From an uncultured Acetobacteraceae bacterium (GTDB lineage: Bacteria > Pseudomonadota > Alphaproteobacteria > Acetobacterales > Acetobacteraceae): a DNA stretch of 64,000 nucleotides. The position numbers and the translations under genes are program-made. The notes beneath the pieces are model-generated. The model searched no databases, was not told where the DNA came from, and was given only the letters and a program-made list of their open reading frames with translations. The DNA is taken from positions 62,001 to 126,000 of the forward strand of contig CAITUP010000064.1 of the NCBI GenBank assembly GCA_903895595.1, read 5' to 3'. Below are positions 52,039 through 61,095 of the stretch, in pieces. Position 1 is the first letter of the stretch; the number at the start of each line of letters is the position of its first letter.

Positions 52039-53235
52039 CTAAGCCAGCACCCCCAACGCCCGCAGCTTGCCGATCGCCTCCTTGGAATACCCGGCCTCCG
52101 CCAAAACCGCGTCGCTGTGCTGCCCGATCGAGGGTGCACGGCGCGGCGCCACCTTCTCCGACCCGTCGATATGGAACGGCGCGGAGACCGTCATCCCCTC
52201 CCCGTCCGCGAAGGACACGAACGCGCCGGAGTGGACCATTTGCGGGTCGTCCAGAACCTCGTTCACCTTGCCCACGATGCCAAAGGTCACGCCCACGCCA
52301 TCCAGGATCGTGCGCCATTCCGCCAACGGCCGGGTCGAGAACACGCCATCCAGCACGTCAACCAACGCCCGAGCATTTTGTTTGCGGGCAGCGTCGGTGG
52401 CGAAGCGGGGGTCTTGGGCGAGTTCCGGGCGGCCGATCGCGTCCAGGAAGCCGGCGAGCTGCCGCTGCTCATTGTAAAGCGCCATGATGAACCAACGATT
52501 GTCGCTGGTGCGGTAGTGATTGGCCAGCGCGTTCGGCACCTCCAGCCGGGTCGGACGGTGCGGCACGTTGTCGCCGAACAGGCGGGTTTGCACGGCGCAG
52601 CCGTTGGCCCAGAGGCCGTTCTGCAACAGCGACGATTTCACCACCCCGCCCTGCCCCGTCTTTTCCCGCCGGTACAGCGCCGTGACGATGGCCGCATACA
52701 ACCCGGTGGCGCTGGGGTGATCGCCCATGCCCGGCATGGAACGTGCCGGCTCCAAATCGTCGTAGGCGCGGACCATGTCCATCAGGCCGGTGCGCGCCCA
52801 GTAAGCCGTGGAGTCGAAGCCGGTTTTCGCCGCTTCCTCCCCTTCTTCGCCATAAGCGGTAAAGGACGCGTAAATCAGCCGGGGGTTCAGCGGCAGCAGA
52901 TGCGCCGGCGACAGTCCGAGGCGATCGCGCACCGGCAGCGGGAAGTTGGTCACGAACACATCCGCGCCCGACACCAATTTGTGCAGCGCCGCTCGGCCTT
53001 CATCGTGCTTCAAATCGATGGCGAGGCTGCGTTTGTTGCGCGACGTCAACTGCCAATAATAATCGGTCGGCGCCTTGGGGTTGGGGCCGCGGCCGCGCCA
53101 GGGATCGCCCACGCCAGGAGGCTCGATCTTGATCACGTCGGCGCCGAAATCGGACAGAATGGTCGCGGCGGCGGGGCCGGCGATCCAGCTGGCGCAGTCG
53201 ATGACCTTCAGGCCGGCGAACAGATTTTCAGACAT
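52039..53235 (-). CDS. Class III CoA-transferase (CaiB/Frc family)
   Basis: 398 aa from the ATG at 53235 with GGGGAG upstream. LKVIDCASWIAGPAAATILS and DFGADVIKIEPPGVGDPWRG open the family; SRNKRSLAIDLKHDEGRAAL and VFVTNFPLPVRDRLGL follow. The catalytic Asp is in SMPGMGDHPSATGLYAA. It swaps CoA between an acyl-CoA and a free acid. The substrate pair is not determined. The single gene is divergent from the MAPEG gene by about 148 bases. Confidence 0.9.
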   Translation of the reverse strand: MSENLFAGLKVIDCASWIAGPAAATILSDFGADVIKIEPPGVGDPWRGRGPNPKAPTDYYWQLTSRNKRSLAIDLKHDEGRAALHKLVSGADVFVTNFPLPVRDRLGLSPAHLLPLNPRLIYASFTAYGEEGEEAAKTGFDSTAYWARTGLMDMVRAYDDLEPARSMPGMGDHPSATGLYAAIVTALYRREKTGQGGVVKSSLLQNGLWANGCAVQTRLFGDNVPHRPTRLEVPNALANHYRTSDNRWFIMALYNEQRQLAGFLDAIGRPELAQDPRFATDAARKQNARALVDVLDGVFSTRPLAEWRTILDGVGVTFGIVGKVNEVLDDPQMVHSGAFVSFADGEGMTVSAPFHIDGSEKVAPRRAPSIGQHSDAVLAEAGYSKEAIGKLRALGVLA

Positions 53236-53383
53236 TGGCTTTCTCCCCACGACGCCACCGGGTGGCCGCGCTGTTTCGCCATTCGTTGTCACGCGGCCGG
53301 GGGGAGGTCAAGGCGCGGCTGGGCTAAGCGCTCCGCCCGTGCAATGGTGGCCGCACGCCCCGCTGCGAGGAAGGACCCATGCG

Positions 53384-53809
53384 ATGTCGGCTTTAACGTT
53401 TCCCGCGGTCACCGCCGCCACAGCCGGCGCGCTCGGCATTTGGCACGTGATGCTGATGATCCATGTCGGGCTCGGCCGGGTTCGGTACAAAACCGGCCTG
53501 GGCGACGGCGGTCATGAAGCGCTGTCCCGCCGCATCCGCATGCACGGTAATCTAACCGAAAACGTGTCGCTGTTCCTGATCCTGATGGCGATCGTGGAAT
53601 TCTCCGGCGCTTGGCCGAAGCTGGTGTTCGTGCTCGGACCGCTGGTCGTGGCGCTGCGGGTTTGCCACGCCTTCGGATTGAGCATGCGCTTCGGCCCCGG
53701 ACCGAACATGTTCCGCGCCATCGGGGCCGGCGGCACGGCGCTCGCGATGATCGTCCTGTCGGCGGCGGCGTTGATGGTGGCGCTGCCGCATCTGCCACAT
53801 GCGCACTAA
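53384..53809 (+). CDS. MAPEG family membrane protein
   Basis: 141 aa with four hydrophobic segments: PAVTAATAGALGIWHVMLMI, NVSLFLILMAIVEFSG, LVFVLGPLVVALRVCHAFGL and GTALAMIVLSAAALMVAL. HGNLTENVSLFLILMA carries the MAPEG signature (R-x-H-x-N-x-x-E). MAPEG proteins act on glutathione or lipid substrates in membranes; this short bacterial type is uncharacterised. Its end overlaps the next gene by 11 bases. Confidence 0.88.
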   Translation: MSALTFPAVTAATAGALGIWHVMLMIHVGLGRVRYKTGLGDGGHEALSRRIRMHGNLTENVSLFLILMAIVEFSGAWPKLVFVLGPLVVALRVCHAFGLSMRFGPGPNMFRAIGAGGTALAMIVLSAAALMVALPHLPHAH

Positions 53810-54677
53810 CGTGCCCGCCACCCTGCCCGCCGGCTACCGTATCGGCCGGATGACTCGCGACGAAGCCGGCCTTCTCGATACCTGGGCCGCCGAGGAAGGC
53901 TGGAACCCCGGCCTGTCCGACATCGCCACCGCCTGGGCATGCGACCCCGATGCCTTCATCGCTCTCCGCCACGGGAACGAATGCGTGGGCGGCGGCGCGA
54001 TCGTTGCGTATGGCCAGGACGCCGGCTTCATGGGCCTATTCATTATGCGGGCCGATGTGCGCCGTCAGGGCCTCGGCCGCGTGCTTTGGCACGAACGGTT
54101 GCGCCGCCTGCGCGCGCGGCTGAAGCCCGGCGCCCCGATCGGCATGGATGGCGTGTTCGAGATGACGCCGTTCTATGAAGCAGGTGGCTTTACCTACCTC
54201 TATCGCGACTTGCGCTTTCAAGGCGACGCGGCGGGAACCCTGGACCCGGACGCGGTTCCGCTGGATCGCGTTCCCTCGGCCATGGTGGATGAGTACGATG
54301 CCGCGGTGTCCGGCATCCGGCGACCCGCGTTCATGCGCGCCTGGACGACCCAGCCCAACGGGCAGGGTTATGCCATTCTCCGCGGCGACGCACTGACCGG
54401 CTACGGTTTCCGACGCCCCTGCCGGTCGGGCCACAAGATTGGCCCGCTGTATGCCGACGATGCCGCGACCGCCGAGCGCCTGCTTGGCAGCCTGTTATCT
54501 GGGATTCCCGGAGAGCCCGTATCGCTCGATGTGCCGGAACCCAACGCCGCGGCCTTGGGCATCATGAAGGACCTCAGCTGGCAGCAATCGTTCGGATGCG
54601 CTCGAATGGTCAACGGCACCGCGGCCGAAATGAAGGTGGCGTTTGTCTACGGCGTGACCTCGTTCGAGTTCGGCTGA
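53799..54677 (+). CDS. Two-domain GNAT acetyltransferase (YitH-like)
   Basis: 292 aa. N-terminal GNAT domain: MTRDEAGLLDTWAAEEGWNP, FMGLFIMRADVRRQGLGRVL (acetyl-CoA loop R-x-x-G-x-G) and MTPFYEAGGFTYLYRDLRFQ. The C-terminal ~130 residues (RPAFMRAWTTQPNGQGYAIL; GHKIGPLYADDAATAERLLG) match the Acetyltransf_18 type domain of YitH relatives. Substrate unknown. Its start overlaps the MAPEG gene, so they are probably cotranscribed. Confidence 0.85.
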   Translation: MRTNVPATLPAGYRIGRMTRDEAGLLDTWAAEEGWNPGLSDIATAWACDPDAFIALRHGNECVGGGAIVAYGQDAGFMGLFIMRADVRRQGLGRVLWHERLRRLRARLKPGAPIGMDGVFEMTPFYEAGGFTYLYRDLRFQGDAAGTLDPDAVPLDRVPSAMVDEYDAAVSGIRRPAFMRAWTTQPNGQGYAILRGDALTGYGFRRPCRSGHKIGPLYADDAATAERLLGSLLSGIPGEPVSLDVPEPNAAALGIMKDLSWQQSFGCARMVNGTAAEMKVAFVYGVTSFEFG

Positions 54678-54729
54678 CGGCCTACAGTTTTATGACCCGG
54701 TTGGCGCCATCGCCAACATCTGCGGGGGC

Positions 54730-54945
54730 GTGGCGACGGTCGCCTACATCGCGTTGTCCCGCCTTAAACGGGCGCAGATTTTCCCCGGTTTGCCCGAGGA
54801 ACTGCACGAGGCGATCGTCGGCATCGTCGGACTGCTCGCCAATATCGTTACGATGACGGTTATCAGTTTGGCGACCGCGGCACTGGCGCGTTCGGATGCA
54901 GCAAACCTTCGTTCCGCAAATCCGACCACAAGGCGGAGGGGATGA
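54730..54945 (+). CDS. Possible small membrane protein
   Basis: 71 aa from a GTG; the frame is open further upstream through DPVGAIANICGGVATVAYIA. Two hydrophobic stretches (ATVAYIALSRL and IVGIVGLLANIVTMTVISLA) flank an amphipathic piece RAQIFPGLPEELHEA. The codon third positions are G/C-rich in the first 50 codons, as in real genes here. The last 28 codons overlap the convergent aldo/keto reductase, which weakens the case. No family recognised. Confidence 0.35.
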   Translation: MATVAYIALSRLKRAQIFPGLPEELHEAIVGIVGLLANIVTMTVISLATAALARSDAANLRSANPTTRRRG

Positions 54946-55861
54946 CCCGTGTAAACAACGGCAAATTCTCGTTGAATTCCGCCGCCGTGCGCGGGCCGGG
55001 TATTACCGCGCACACCGCCGGGTGAGCAAGCGGAAACTGCAAAGCCGCCGCCGGCAGCGGCACGCCATGCGCCTCGCACACCGCCTGGATCTTCTTCACG
55101 CGCGCCACCACCTCGGCCGGCGCGGCGGCGTAGTTCCAGGTATCGCGCCCCGCCAGAATGCCGGAATTCAACGGCCCGCCGACAATGATCGACGTGCCGC
55201 GCGCCACGCACATCGGCAGCAGATCGTCCAACGGCCCTTGCTCCAGCAGCGTGTAACGGCCGGCCAGAAGGAACGCGTCCCAGTCGCCGAAGCCCAGGGC
55301 GTCGATGAGAACCTCTTTCTCGTTCACCCCTATGCCGATGGCGCTGACGACACCGGTCCGGCGGAGTTCCTCCAGCGCCTTGTACCCGCTCTCGGCCAGC
55401 GTTTTCAGGTAAACCGCGTTCAGTTCGACCCCGTGCTGGTAGGCACCGATGTCGTGCACCAACGCGATGTCGATCTTCGCCAGACCCAGGCGCTGATAGC
55501 TGTCCTCGATGGAGCGCATGATACCATCGTAGGAGTAATCGTAGATCACGTCGAAGGGCATGGGCTCGATCCGGCCTTCTTTCGTCGGCCGCAGCAGCCG
55601 TCCGACCTTGGTGCCCAGCACCCATTCGTCACGCGGTTTATCCCGCAACGCATCGCCGACCCGGTGTTCGGCCGCGCCGATGCCGTAGAACGGCGCGGTA
55701 TCCACATAGCGCACGCCGGCATCCCAGGCGGCGGAGACAATGTCCTCCCCCTGCTGGCGCGTCACCTTCACCCGCGTGCCCCCCATGGTGGCGGTGCCGA
55801 GGCCGAGCGTGGTGACGTGCAAGGCGGTGCGGCCGACTTGGCGCTTTTCCCATGTGGGCAT
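54863..55861 (-). CDS. Aldo/keto reductase
   Basis: 332 aa from the ATG at 55861. RQVGRTALHVTTLGLGTATM opens the barrel. Catalytic residues are Asp and Tyr in YVDTAPFYGIG, Lys in VLGTKVGRLLRP and His in IALVHDIGAYQ. The later AHPAVCAVIPGPRTAAEFNE is the NADPH-binding region. The form resembles D-threo-aldose/L-fucose dehydrogenase-type members (PFYGIGAAEHRVGDALR). It would oxidise or reduce a sugar with NAD(P). Single gene. Confidence 0.9.
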   Translation of the reverse strand: MPTWEKRQVGRTALHVTTLGLGTATMGGTRVKVTRQQGEDIVSAAWDAGVRYVDTAPFYGIGAAEHRVGDALRDKPRDEWVLGTKVGRLLRPTKEGRIEPMPFDVIYDYSYDGIMRSIEDSYQRLGLAKIDIALVHDIGAYQHGVELNAVYLKTLAESGYKALEELRRTGVVSAIGIGVNEKEVLIDALGFGDWDAFLLAGRYTLLEQGPLDDLLPMCVARGTSIIVGGPLNSGILAGRDTWNYAAAPAEVVARVKKIQAVCEAHGVPLPAAALQFPLAHPAVCAVIPGPRTAAEFNENLPLFTRVIPSALWSDLRNEGLLHPNAPVPRSPN

Positions 55862-55876
55862 GGTTCTTATCCCTCT

Positions 55877-56146
55877 GTGCGTTGGACAGGTTCTACATCG
55901 GGCATCGGAGGGCGGGAAGAACGATACCGCGAAGCGCGGGAAACCGCGCGGCGCATCGTGCGCGACCCGTCGCCGATCGAATCCGCCCGCCAGTTCCTGC
56001 AACGCTTCATGGCGCCGGATCCGCACCAACTCCGGTACACACGCATGTGGGAAGGCCTGCCGGCTCAAACACCGGAACAAATCGGCGCCGCGCCCGACCC
56101 GGCCGAGCGGGCGCGGCGCGTGCAGGCGTTGCGGCAGACGCCTTAA
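55877..56146 (+). CDS. Possible small hypothetical protein convergent with alaS
   Basis: 89 aa from a GTG at 55877 in the gap between aldo/keto reductase and alaS. The last ~70 residues look like a charged helical protein ([55 protein letters not shown]). Third codon positions are mostly G/C. The stop overlaps the alaS stop by 4 bases, the same spacing seen at other convergent pairs here, which supports it being real. No family recognised; start codon uncertain. Confidence 0.42.
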   Translation: MRWTGSTSGIGGREERYREARETARRIVRDPSPIESARQFLQRFMAPDPHQLRYTRMWEGLPAQTPEQIGAAPDPAERARRVQALRQTP

Positions 56147-58779
56147 CCCAAAGCTGCCCGCACCGCCGCCAAAGCCTCATCCGCCTTGGCACCATCCGGC
56201 CCGCCGGCCTGCGCCATATCCGGTCGCCCGCCGCCGCCCTTGCCGCCGACCGCCGCCGCCGCCGCCCGCACCAGCTCGACCGCGTTGAACCGCCCCGCCA
56301 GATCGGCGGACACGCCGACGACGATGCTGGCTTTGCCCTCGGCCGTGGACACCAGCGCCACGACGCCGGATTCCATCTGCTTGCCGATGGCCTCGGCCAG
56401 GCCTTTCAGGTCGCGCGCCGGCACTTCGCCCATGTTGCGGCCGGAGAATTTCACCCCGCCAATGTCCTCCACCGCCGCCGCCGATCCGCCGGTCGCGAGC
56501 TTCTTCTGCAGCTCCGCGACCTGACGTTCCAGCTTGCGCCGGTCTTCCAGCAACGCCGCCACGCGATCCGCCAGTTCCGCCGGGGACGCCCGCAGCGCCA
56601 CCGCGACCTCATTCAGGCGGCCTTCCCGCTCCATGACCATCGTCTCGGCCGAGGCACCCGTCACGGCCTCGATCCGCCGCACCCCCGCCGCGACAGCGCT
56701 CTCCGCGACAATGCGGAAATAGCCGATATCGCCGGTGCGCCGGACATGCGTGCCGCCGCAAAGTTCCACCGACCAGTTGGCCTTGCCGTCGTCCGGCGCG
56801 CCCATGCCGACAACGCGGACTTCATCGCCGTATTTCTCCCCGAACAGCGCCATCGCGCCCAGGGCGACGGCGGCTTCGGGGGTCATCAGGCGGGTTGTGA
56901 CCTCGGTATTCTCGCGGATGCGGGCGTTCACCTGGGTTTCGACCCAGCTCAGTTCCTCGGCCGTGATCGGACGCGGCTGGCTGACGTCGAAGCGCAGGCG
57001 ATCGGGGGCGTTCAAGCTACCTTTCTGCTGCACATGGGTGCCGAGCTTCCGCCGCAGCGCCTCATGCAGCAAATGCGTCGCCGAATGATGCGCTCGGATT
57101 GCCGACCGCCGCCCGTGATCGACCGAGGCCACCACGGCGGCGCCAACGGTCGCGACACCGGCCTCGACCCGCCCGAGATGCACGAACAGATCGCCCAACT
57201 TCTTCTGCGTGTCGGTGATCACGATCCGCAGCCCATCGGCACCCGTGATCACGCCGGTATCGCCGACCTGACCGCCGCTTTCGCCGTAGAACGGGGTTTG
57301 GTTCAGCACGACCGCGACCTCGGTCCCGACGCCCGCGGATGGCACCGAAGCCCCCCCCGCGACGATGGCCCCAATGACGGCCTCAGCGCTTTCTGTCGAA
57401 TACCCAAGGAAATCCGACGCGCCGGTTTCCTCCTTGATTTCGAACCACACGCGTTCGGTCGCGGCCTCCCCGGATCCGGCCCAGGCGGCGCGGGCGCGAC
57501 GGCGCTGTTCGGCCATGGCGGCCTCGAAGCCGTCCAGATCGACCGTGCGACCCTGTTCGCGCAGCGCGTCCTGCGTCAGGTCCAGCGGGAAGCCGAACGT
57601 ATCGTAAAGCCGGAACGCCACCGCGCCCGGCAGCGCTTCCTTGTCGCCCAGCCGTCCGGTTTCCTCGGCCAACAGGTGCAGACCGCGATCCAGGAGCTGT
57701 TTGAAGCGGGTTTCCTCCAGCTTCAGCGTGTCGACGATAAGATCTTCGGCGCGCCCGAGTTCCGGATACGCCGCGCCCATCTGCCGCACCAGCGCTGGCA
57801 CGAGGCGGTGCATCACCGGCTCCCGCGCACCCATCATCGCCGCATGCCGCATCGCGCGCCGCATGATCCGGCGCAGCACGTAGCCGCGCCCTTCGTTCGA
57901 CGGCAGCACCCCGTCGGCCATCAGGAAGGCTGAACTACGCAGGTGGTCGGCGACCACGCGGTGGCTCGTGCGATGTGTCCCGTCCGGGTCCTGCCCGGTG
58001 GCTTCCGCGCTCGCGAGGATCAAAGCCCGCAGCGTGTCGGTGTCGTAGTTGTCGTGCTTGCCTTGCAGGATCGCGGCGAACCGCTCCAGCCCCATGCCGG
58101 TGTCGATCGACGGGCGCGGCAGCGGGTTGCGGGTGCCGGGCGGGCCTTCCTCGTACTGCATGAACACGAGGTTCCAGATTTCGATGAACCGGTCCCCGTC
58201 CTCATCCGGGCTTCCGGGCGGGCCGCCGGGAATGTGGTCGCCGTGGTCGTAGAAGATTTCCGAACACGGGCCGCACGGGCCGGTATCGCCCATGCGCCAG
58301 AAATTGTCGGACGTCGGGATGCGGATGATCCGGCTGTCCGCCAGGCCGGCGACCTTCTTCCAGATGACCGGCGCTTCCTCATCCTCGGAATACACCGTCA
58401 CCAACAGGCGGGACTTGTCGAGGCCGAAATCCTTGGTCAGCAGCTCCCACGCGAAGGGGATCGCCTGTTCCTTGAAATAATCCCCGAAACTGAAATTTCC
58501 CAGCATTTCGAAGAACGTATGGTGGCGCGCGGTGTAGCCGACATTGTCCAGATCGTTGTGCTTGCCCCCGGCGCGCACGCATTTCTGCGCCGTCGTCGCG
58601 CGGGTGTAGCCGCGCTTCTCCTGCCCGGTGAACACATTCTTGAACTGGACCATGCCTGAGTTCGCGAACATCAACGTCGGATCGTTGCGCGGCACCAGGG
58701 GAGAGCTTTCCACCGGCTGGTGCCCGTTGCGAGCGAAATAGTCGAGGAAGGTAGCGCGGATATCGTTGCTGCTGGCCAT
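56143..58779 (-). CDS. alaS: Alanine--tRNA ligase
   Basis: 878 aa, the normal length. Class II catalytic core [60 protein letters not shown] and [18 protein letters not shown]. The editing domain has the zinc site [15 protein letters not shown] and [15 protein letters not shown]. The C-Ala domain ends with [20 protein letters not shown] and a Gly-rich [14 protein letters not shown]. It charges tRNA-Ala and clears mischarged Ser/Gly. The 264 bases upstream (58780-59043) contain its promoter region and no gene that I can support. Confidence 0.97.
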   Translation of the reverse strand: MASSNDIRATFLDYFARNGHQPVESSPLVPRNDPTLMFANSGMVQFKNVFTGQEKRGYTRATTAQKCVRAGGKHNDLDNVGYTARHHTFFEMLGNFSFGDYFKEQAIPFAWELLTKDFGLDKSRLLVTVYSEDEEAPVIWKKVAGLADSRIIRIPTSDNFWRMGDTGPCGPCSEIFYDHGDHIPGGPPGSPDEDGDRFIEIWNLVFMQYEEGPPGTRNPLPRPSIDTGMGLERFAAILQGKHDNYDTDTLRALILASAEATGQDPDGTHRTSHRVVADHLRSSAFLMADGVLPSNEGRGYVLRRIMRRAMRHAAMMGAREPVMHRLVPALVRQMGAAYPELGRAEDLIVDTLKLEETRFKQLLDRGLHLLAEETGRLGDKEALPGAVAFRLYDTFGFPLDLTQDALREQGRTVDLDGFEAAMAEQRRRARAAWAGSGEAATERVWFEIKEETGASDFLGYSTESAEAVIGAIVAGGASVPSAGVGTEVAVVLNQTPFYGESGGQVGDTGVITGADGLRIVITDTQKKLGDLFVHLGRVEAGVATVGAAVVASVDHGRRSAIRAHHSATHLLHEALRRKLGTHVQQKGSLNAPDRLRFDVSQPRPITAEELSWVETQVNARIRENTEVTTRLMTPEAAVALGAMALFGEKYGDEVRVVGMGAPDDGKANWSVELCGGTHVRRTGDIGYFRIVAESAVAAGVRRIEAVTGASAETMVMEREGRLNEVAVALRASPAELADRVAALLEDRRKLERQVAELQKKLATGGSAAAVEDIGGVKFSGRNMGEVPARDLKGLAEAIGKQMESGVVALVSTAEGKASIVVGVSADLAGRFNAVELVRAAAAAVGGKGGGGRPDMAQAGGPDGAKADEALAAVRAALG

Positions 58780-59043
58780 GATCGGAGGTTCTGGGTCCTG
58801 AGATTGTGCGCGAAGGACAAGGGATTAGCGCAGGGCGGAGGCGGAGTCACGGGTTGGGTTTTCGAGGCGGCAGGACGACCGCGCGGGGCGGTGGCGGGTG
58901 TTCGCACCCACGGCGTCGCTTTGATGGCAGATCGCTCGCGGATGCGTTGCAACCCAGGGGTCTTCGCGAGACGACGCAGCTTCGCCGCCGACATGCTGTG
59001 CTGCCATAAGGTGACAAGCTTCAGGTAAGGAGGATCGGAATGG

Positions 59044-59949
59044 TCAGGGGCCCGCCACGAACATCTGTTTCGTCGCGAACGATATCCAAACCTTCCGCCC
59101 CGCCAGCCAATCGGCCCCGAGCAGCATGTCCACGATCGGGCTGAGTTGCACCGGTGCCACCCAGAAAATCGGCGGCTCCAGCGTGCCCGCTCCGACACGC
59201 AGTTCCCGGAACCGATGCCGGTGCATCGGCACCGTCCGCGGCCCGAGGCCGCTGACTTCCTGCCAGGGATCGCCGGCAATCGCGGCCTCGGTCAACCCGA
59301 GCCGCGCCATGCCGGGCGCGGCGATCAGGGAGGAGCCGGCGCCGGTATCGAGCAGCGCCCGCAACCTGACGCCGTCCAGCGTAACCGGCACGACCAGGGC
59401 GCTTTCCATCGGATTGTCCACCGCGATCGCGCTGTAAGGTTCCGACCACGGCAGGAAGCGCTCCGCGCAGCCGGTCACGGCGAACAGCGTCAACGACCGC
59501 GCCGGGAGGTCCAGCGCCAGATCGAACACCGACAAAAAATCGCGCCCGAGCAGACCGTCGATGATACGTTCTCCCGCTCGCGTACGGGGGAGCGTGCCAA
59601 CGGTGAGGCTGGTGTCGTGGGTCAGGGTACGGCGCTCCAGCTTCACGCCGCCTAATGTCAACGTGCGCGGGTTGGCGTTCGGCAGTTTCTCCACCCCGCC
59701 GACGCCGCGCATGGCGGTGCCGACCCATTCGTCGCGGGCGATCGCCAGCCGCTTCGTCGCTTCCCTGGTCACCATCGACCGCGCTGCCCCGGTGTCGAGA
59801 ATGAAGGTGGCGTTGGCACCATTCACCGCGACCGTCACCAGGATGGCGCCATTCACGAACCCCACCGGCACCGTCGCCCGAGGCGTCACCAAGCACGCGG
59901 CCTGCGCCCAGGCCGGAACCAGCAGGAGCAACAACGCCAAAATCCGCAT
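59044..59949 (-). CDS. Secreted retropepsin-like aspartyl protease with two DTG motifs
   Basis: 301 aa from the ATG at 59949. Signal peptide RILALLLLLVPAWAQA. Two aspartyl-protease half-sites occur in one chain: ATFILDTGAARSMVTREATK near residue 45 and LRALLDTGAGSSLIAAPGMA near residue 190, each followed by a partner strand (IIDGLLGRDFLSVFDLALDL; IVDMLLGADWLAGRK). The pair could fold as a single-chain dimer like pepsin. Periplasmic location is expected. Substrates unknown. Divergent from the phosphotransferase operon. Confidence 0.86.
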   Translation of the reverse strand: MRILALLLLLVPAWAQAACLVTPRATVPVGFVNGAILVTVAVNGANATFILDTGAARSMVTREATKRLAIARDEWVGTAMRGVGGVEKLPNANPRTLTLGGVKLERRTLTHDTSLTVGTLPRTRAGERIIDGLLGRDFLSVFDLALDLPARSLTLFAVTGCAERFLPWSEPYSAIAVDNPMESALVVPVTLDGVRLRALLDTGAGSSLIAAPGMARLGLTEAAIAGDPWQEVSGLGPRTVPMHRHRFRELRVGAGTLEPPIFWVAPVQLSPIVDMLLGADWLAGRKVWISFATKQMFVAGP

Positions 59950-60024
59950 AAGGTGCCCTTCTGTATCGCGCCGCCGGGATCGGCTATCAGGATCGCAACA
60001 CAGGTTACACCGACAGGAGGCCCC

Positions 60025-61095
60025 GTGCCGGACGAAATTTTCGCGGGTTTGCGCAGTGAGGCAGACAGCGTCGCATTGGATTGGGCCGCCGTGGGCGCGT
60101 ACCTCGCGGGCCAGGGCCTGCGCTTGGATTCGGACCCGGCGCCGCGCCAGTTCGCCGGCGGGCTGGCGAACCTGAACTATCTCATACATCTCGACGGCAA
60201 ACCCGCCGTCCTGCGCCGCCCGCCGATGGGGGAACTGCCCGCCGGAGCCTACGACATGGCGCGCGAGTTCCGCATTCTATCGCGCCTGCCGGACGCGCTG
60301 CCGTTCATCGCGCGCGGGCTGCATCTGTGCGACGATCCAGCCATTATCGGCCAGCGCTTCCAGATCATCGAATACCGCCCGGGTCTGGTGATCCGCGAGC
60401 ACATGCCGCCCGAACTGGCCGGCCGGCCGGAGATCGGGGTTCGGCTGTCGAACATGCTGCTGGAAACCATCGCCGCCATCCACGCCGTGGACACCAAGGC
60501 GGTGGGGCTGGACGACCTCGGCCGCCCCGCCGGGTTCCTGGCGCGCGGCGTGTCCGGCTGGCGCTCGCGGGGGTTGGCGGCAAAGGAAGATGGCACCGAC
60601 GCGCTGCACCGCGATGTCGGCGCCTGGCTGGAGAAGCACTTGGTGCCCGACGGCGCCCCCGGCCTGCTGCACAACGATTTCAAGCTCAACAACATCATCG
60701 TCGATCCCGTTACCTTCGCCCCGCGTGCGGTCGTGGACTGGGATCAGGGCACCCGCGGCGACCCGCTGTTCGATTTCGCGACGCTGCTGAGCTACTGGGT
60801 CCACGAAGACGATCCCTGGGCGATGCACGACATGGAACAAATGCCGGCGGTCGAGGCCTGCCTGATCCCGCGCGCGGAAGCCGTCGCCACCTACGCCCGC
60901 CTGTCCGGCCGGGACATGTCGGACTTCCTGTTCCACCGCGTGCTGGCGCTGTACAAACTGTCGGTCATCTTCCTGCAACTCGGTTTGCGCTATCGCAATG
61001 GCGTGACCGCCGAACCCCGCTACGCGCCGTTGACCGGTATCGGCACCGGCATTCTGGAATTCACCCACGACATCGCCCAAGGACGCGCCTTCTAA
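60025..61095 (+). CDS. Phosphotransferase family protein (ACAD10/11 kinase-like)
   Basis: 356 aa from a GTG at 60025 with a perfect AGGAGG upstream. APRQFAGGLANLNYLIHLDG and PAVLRRPPMGELPAGAYDMA form the nucleotide lobe; the catalytic loop is LLHNDFKLNNIIVDPVTFAP and the metal site VVDWDQGTRGDPLFDFATL. This APH-fold family is found next to, or fused with, acyl-CoA dehydrogenases (as in ACAD10/11), where it phosphorylates 4-hydroxyacyl-CoA in some systems. The stop overlaps the dehydrogenase start by one base (TAATG), which supports that pairing. Confidence 0.9.
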   Translation: MPDEIFAGLRSEADSVALDWAAVGAYLAGQGLRLDSDPAPRQFAGGLANLNYLIHLDGKPAVLRRPPMGELPAGAYDMAREFRILSRLPDALPFIARGLHLCDDPAIIGQRFQIIEYRPGLVIREHMPPELAGRPEIGVRLSNMLLETIAAIHAVDTKAVGLDDLGRPAGFLARGVSGWRSRGLAAKEDGTDALHRDVGAWLEKHLVPDGAPGLLHNDFKLNNIIVDPVTFAPRAVVDWDQGTRGDPLFDFATLLSYWVHEDDPWAMHDMEQMPAVEACLIPRAEAVATYARLSGRDMSDFLFHRVLALYKLSVIFLQLGLRYRNGVTAEPRYAPLTGIGTGILEFTHDIAQGRAF

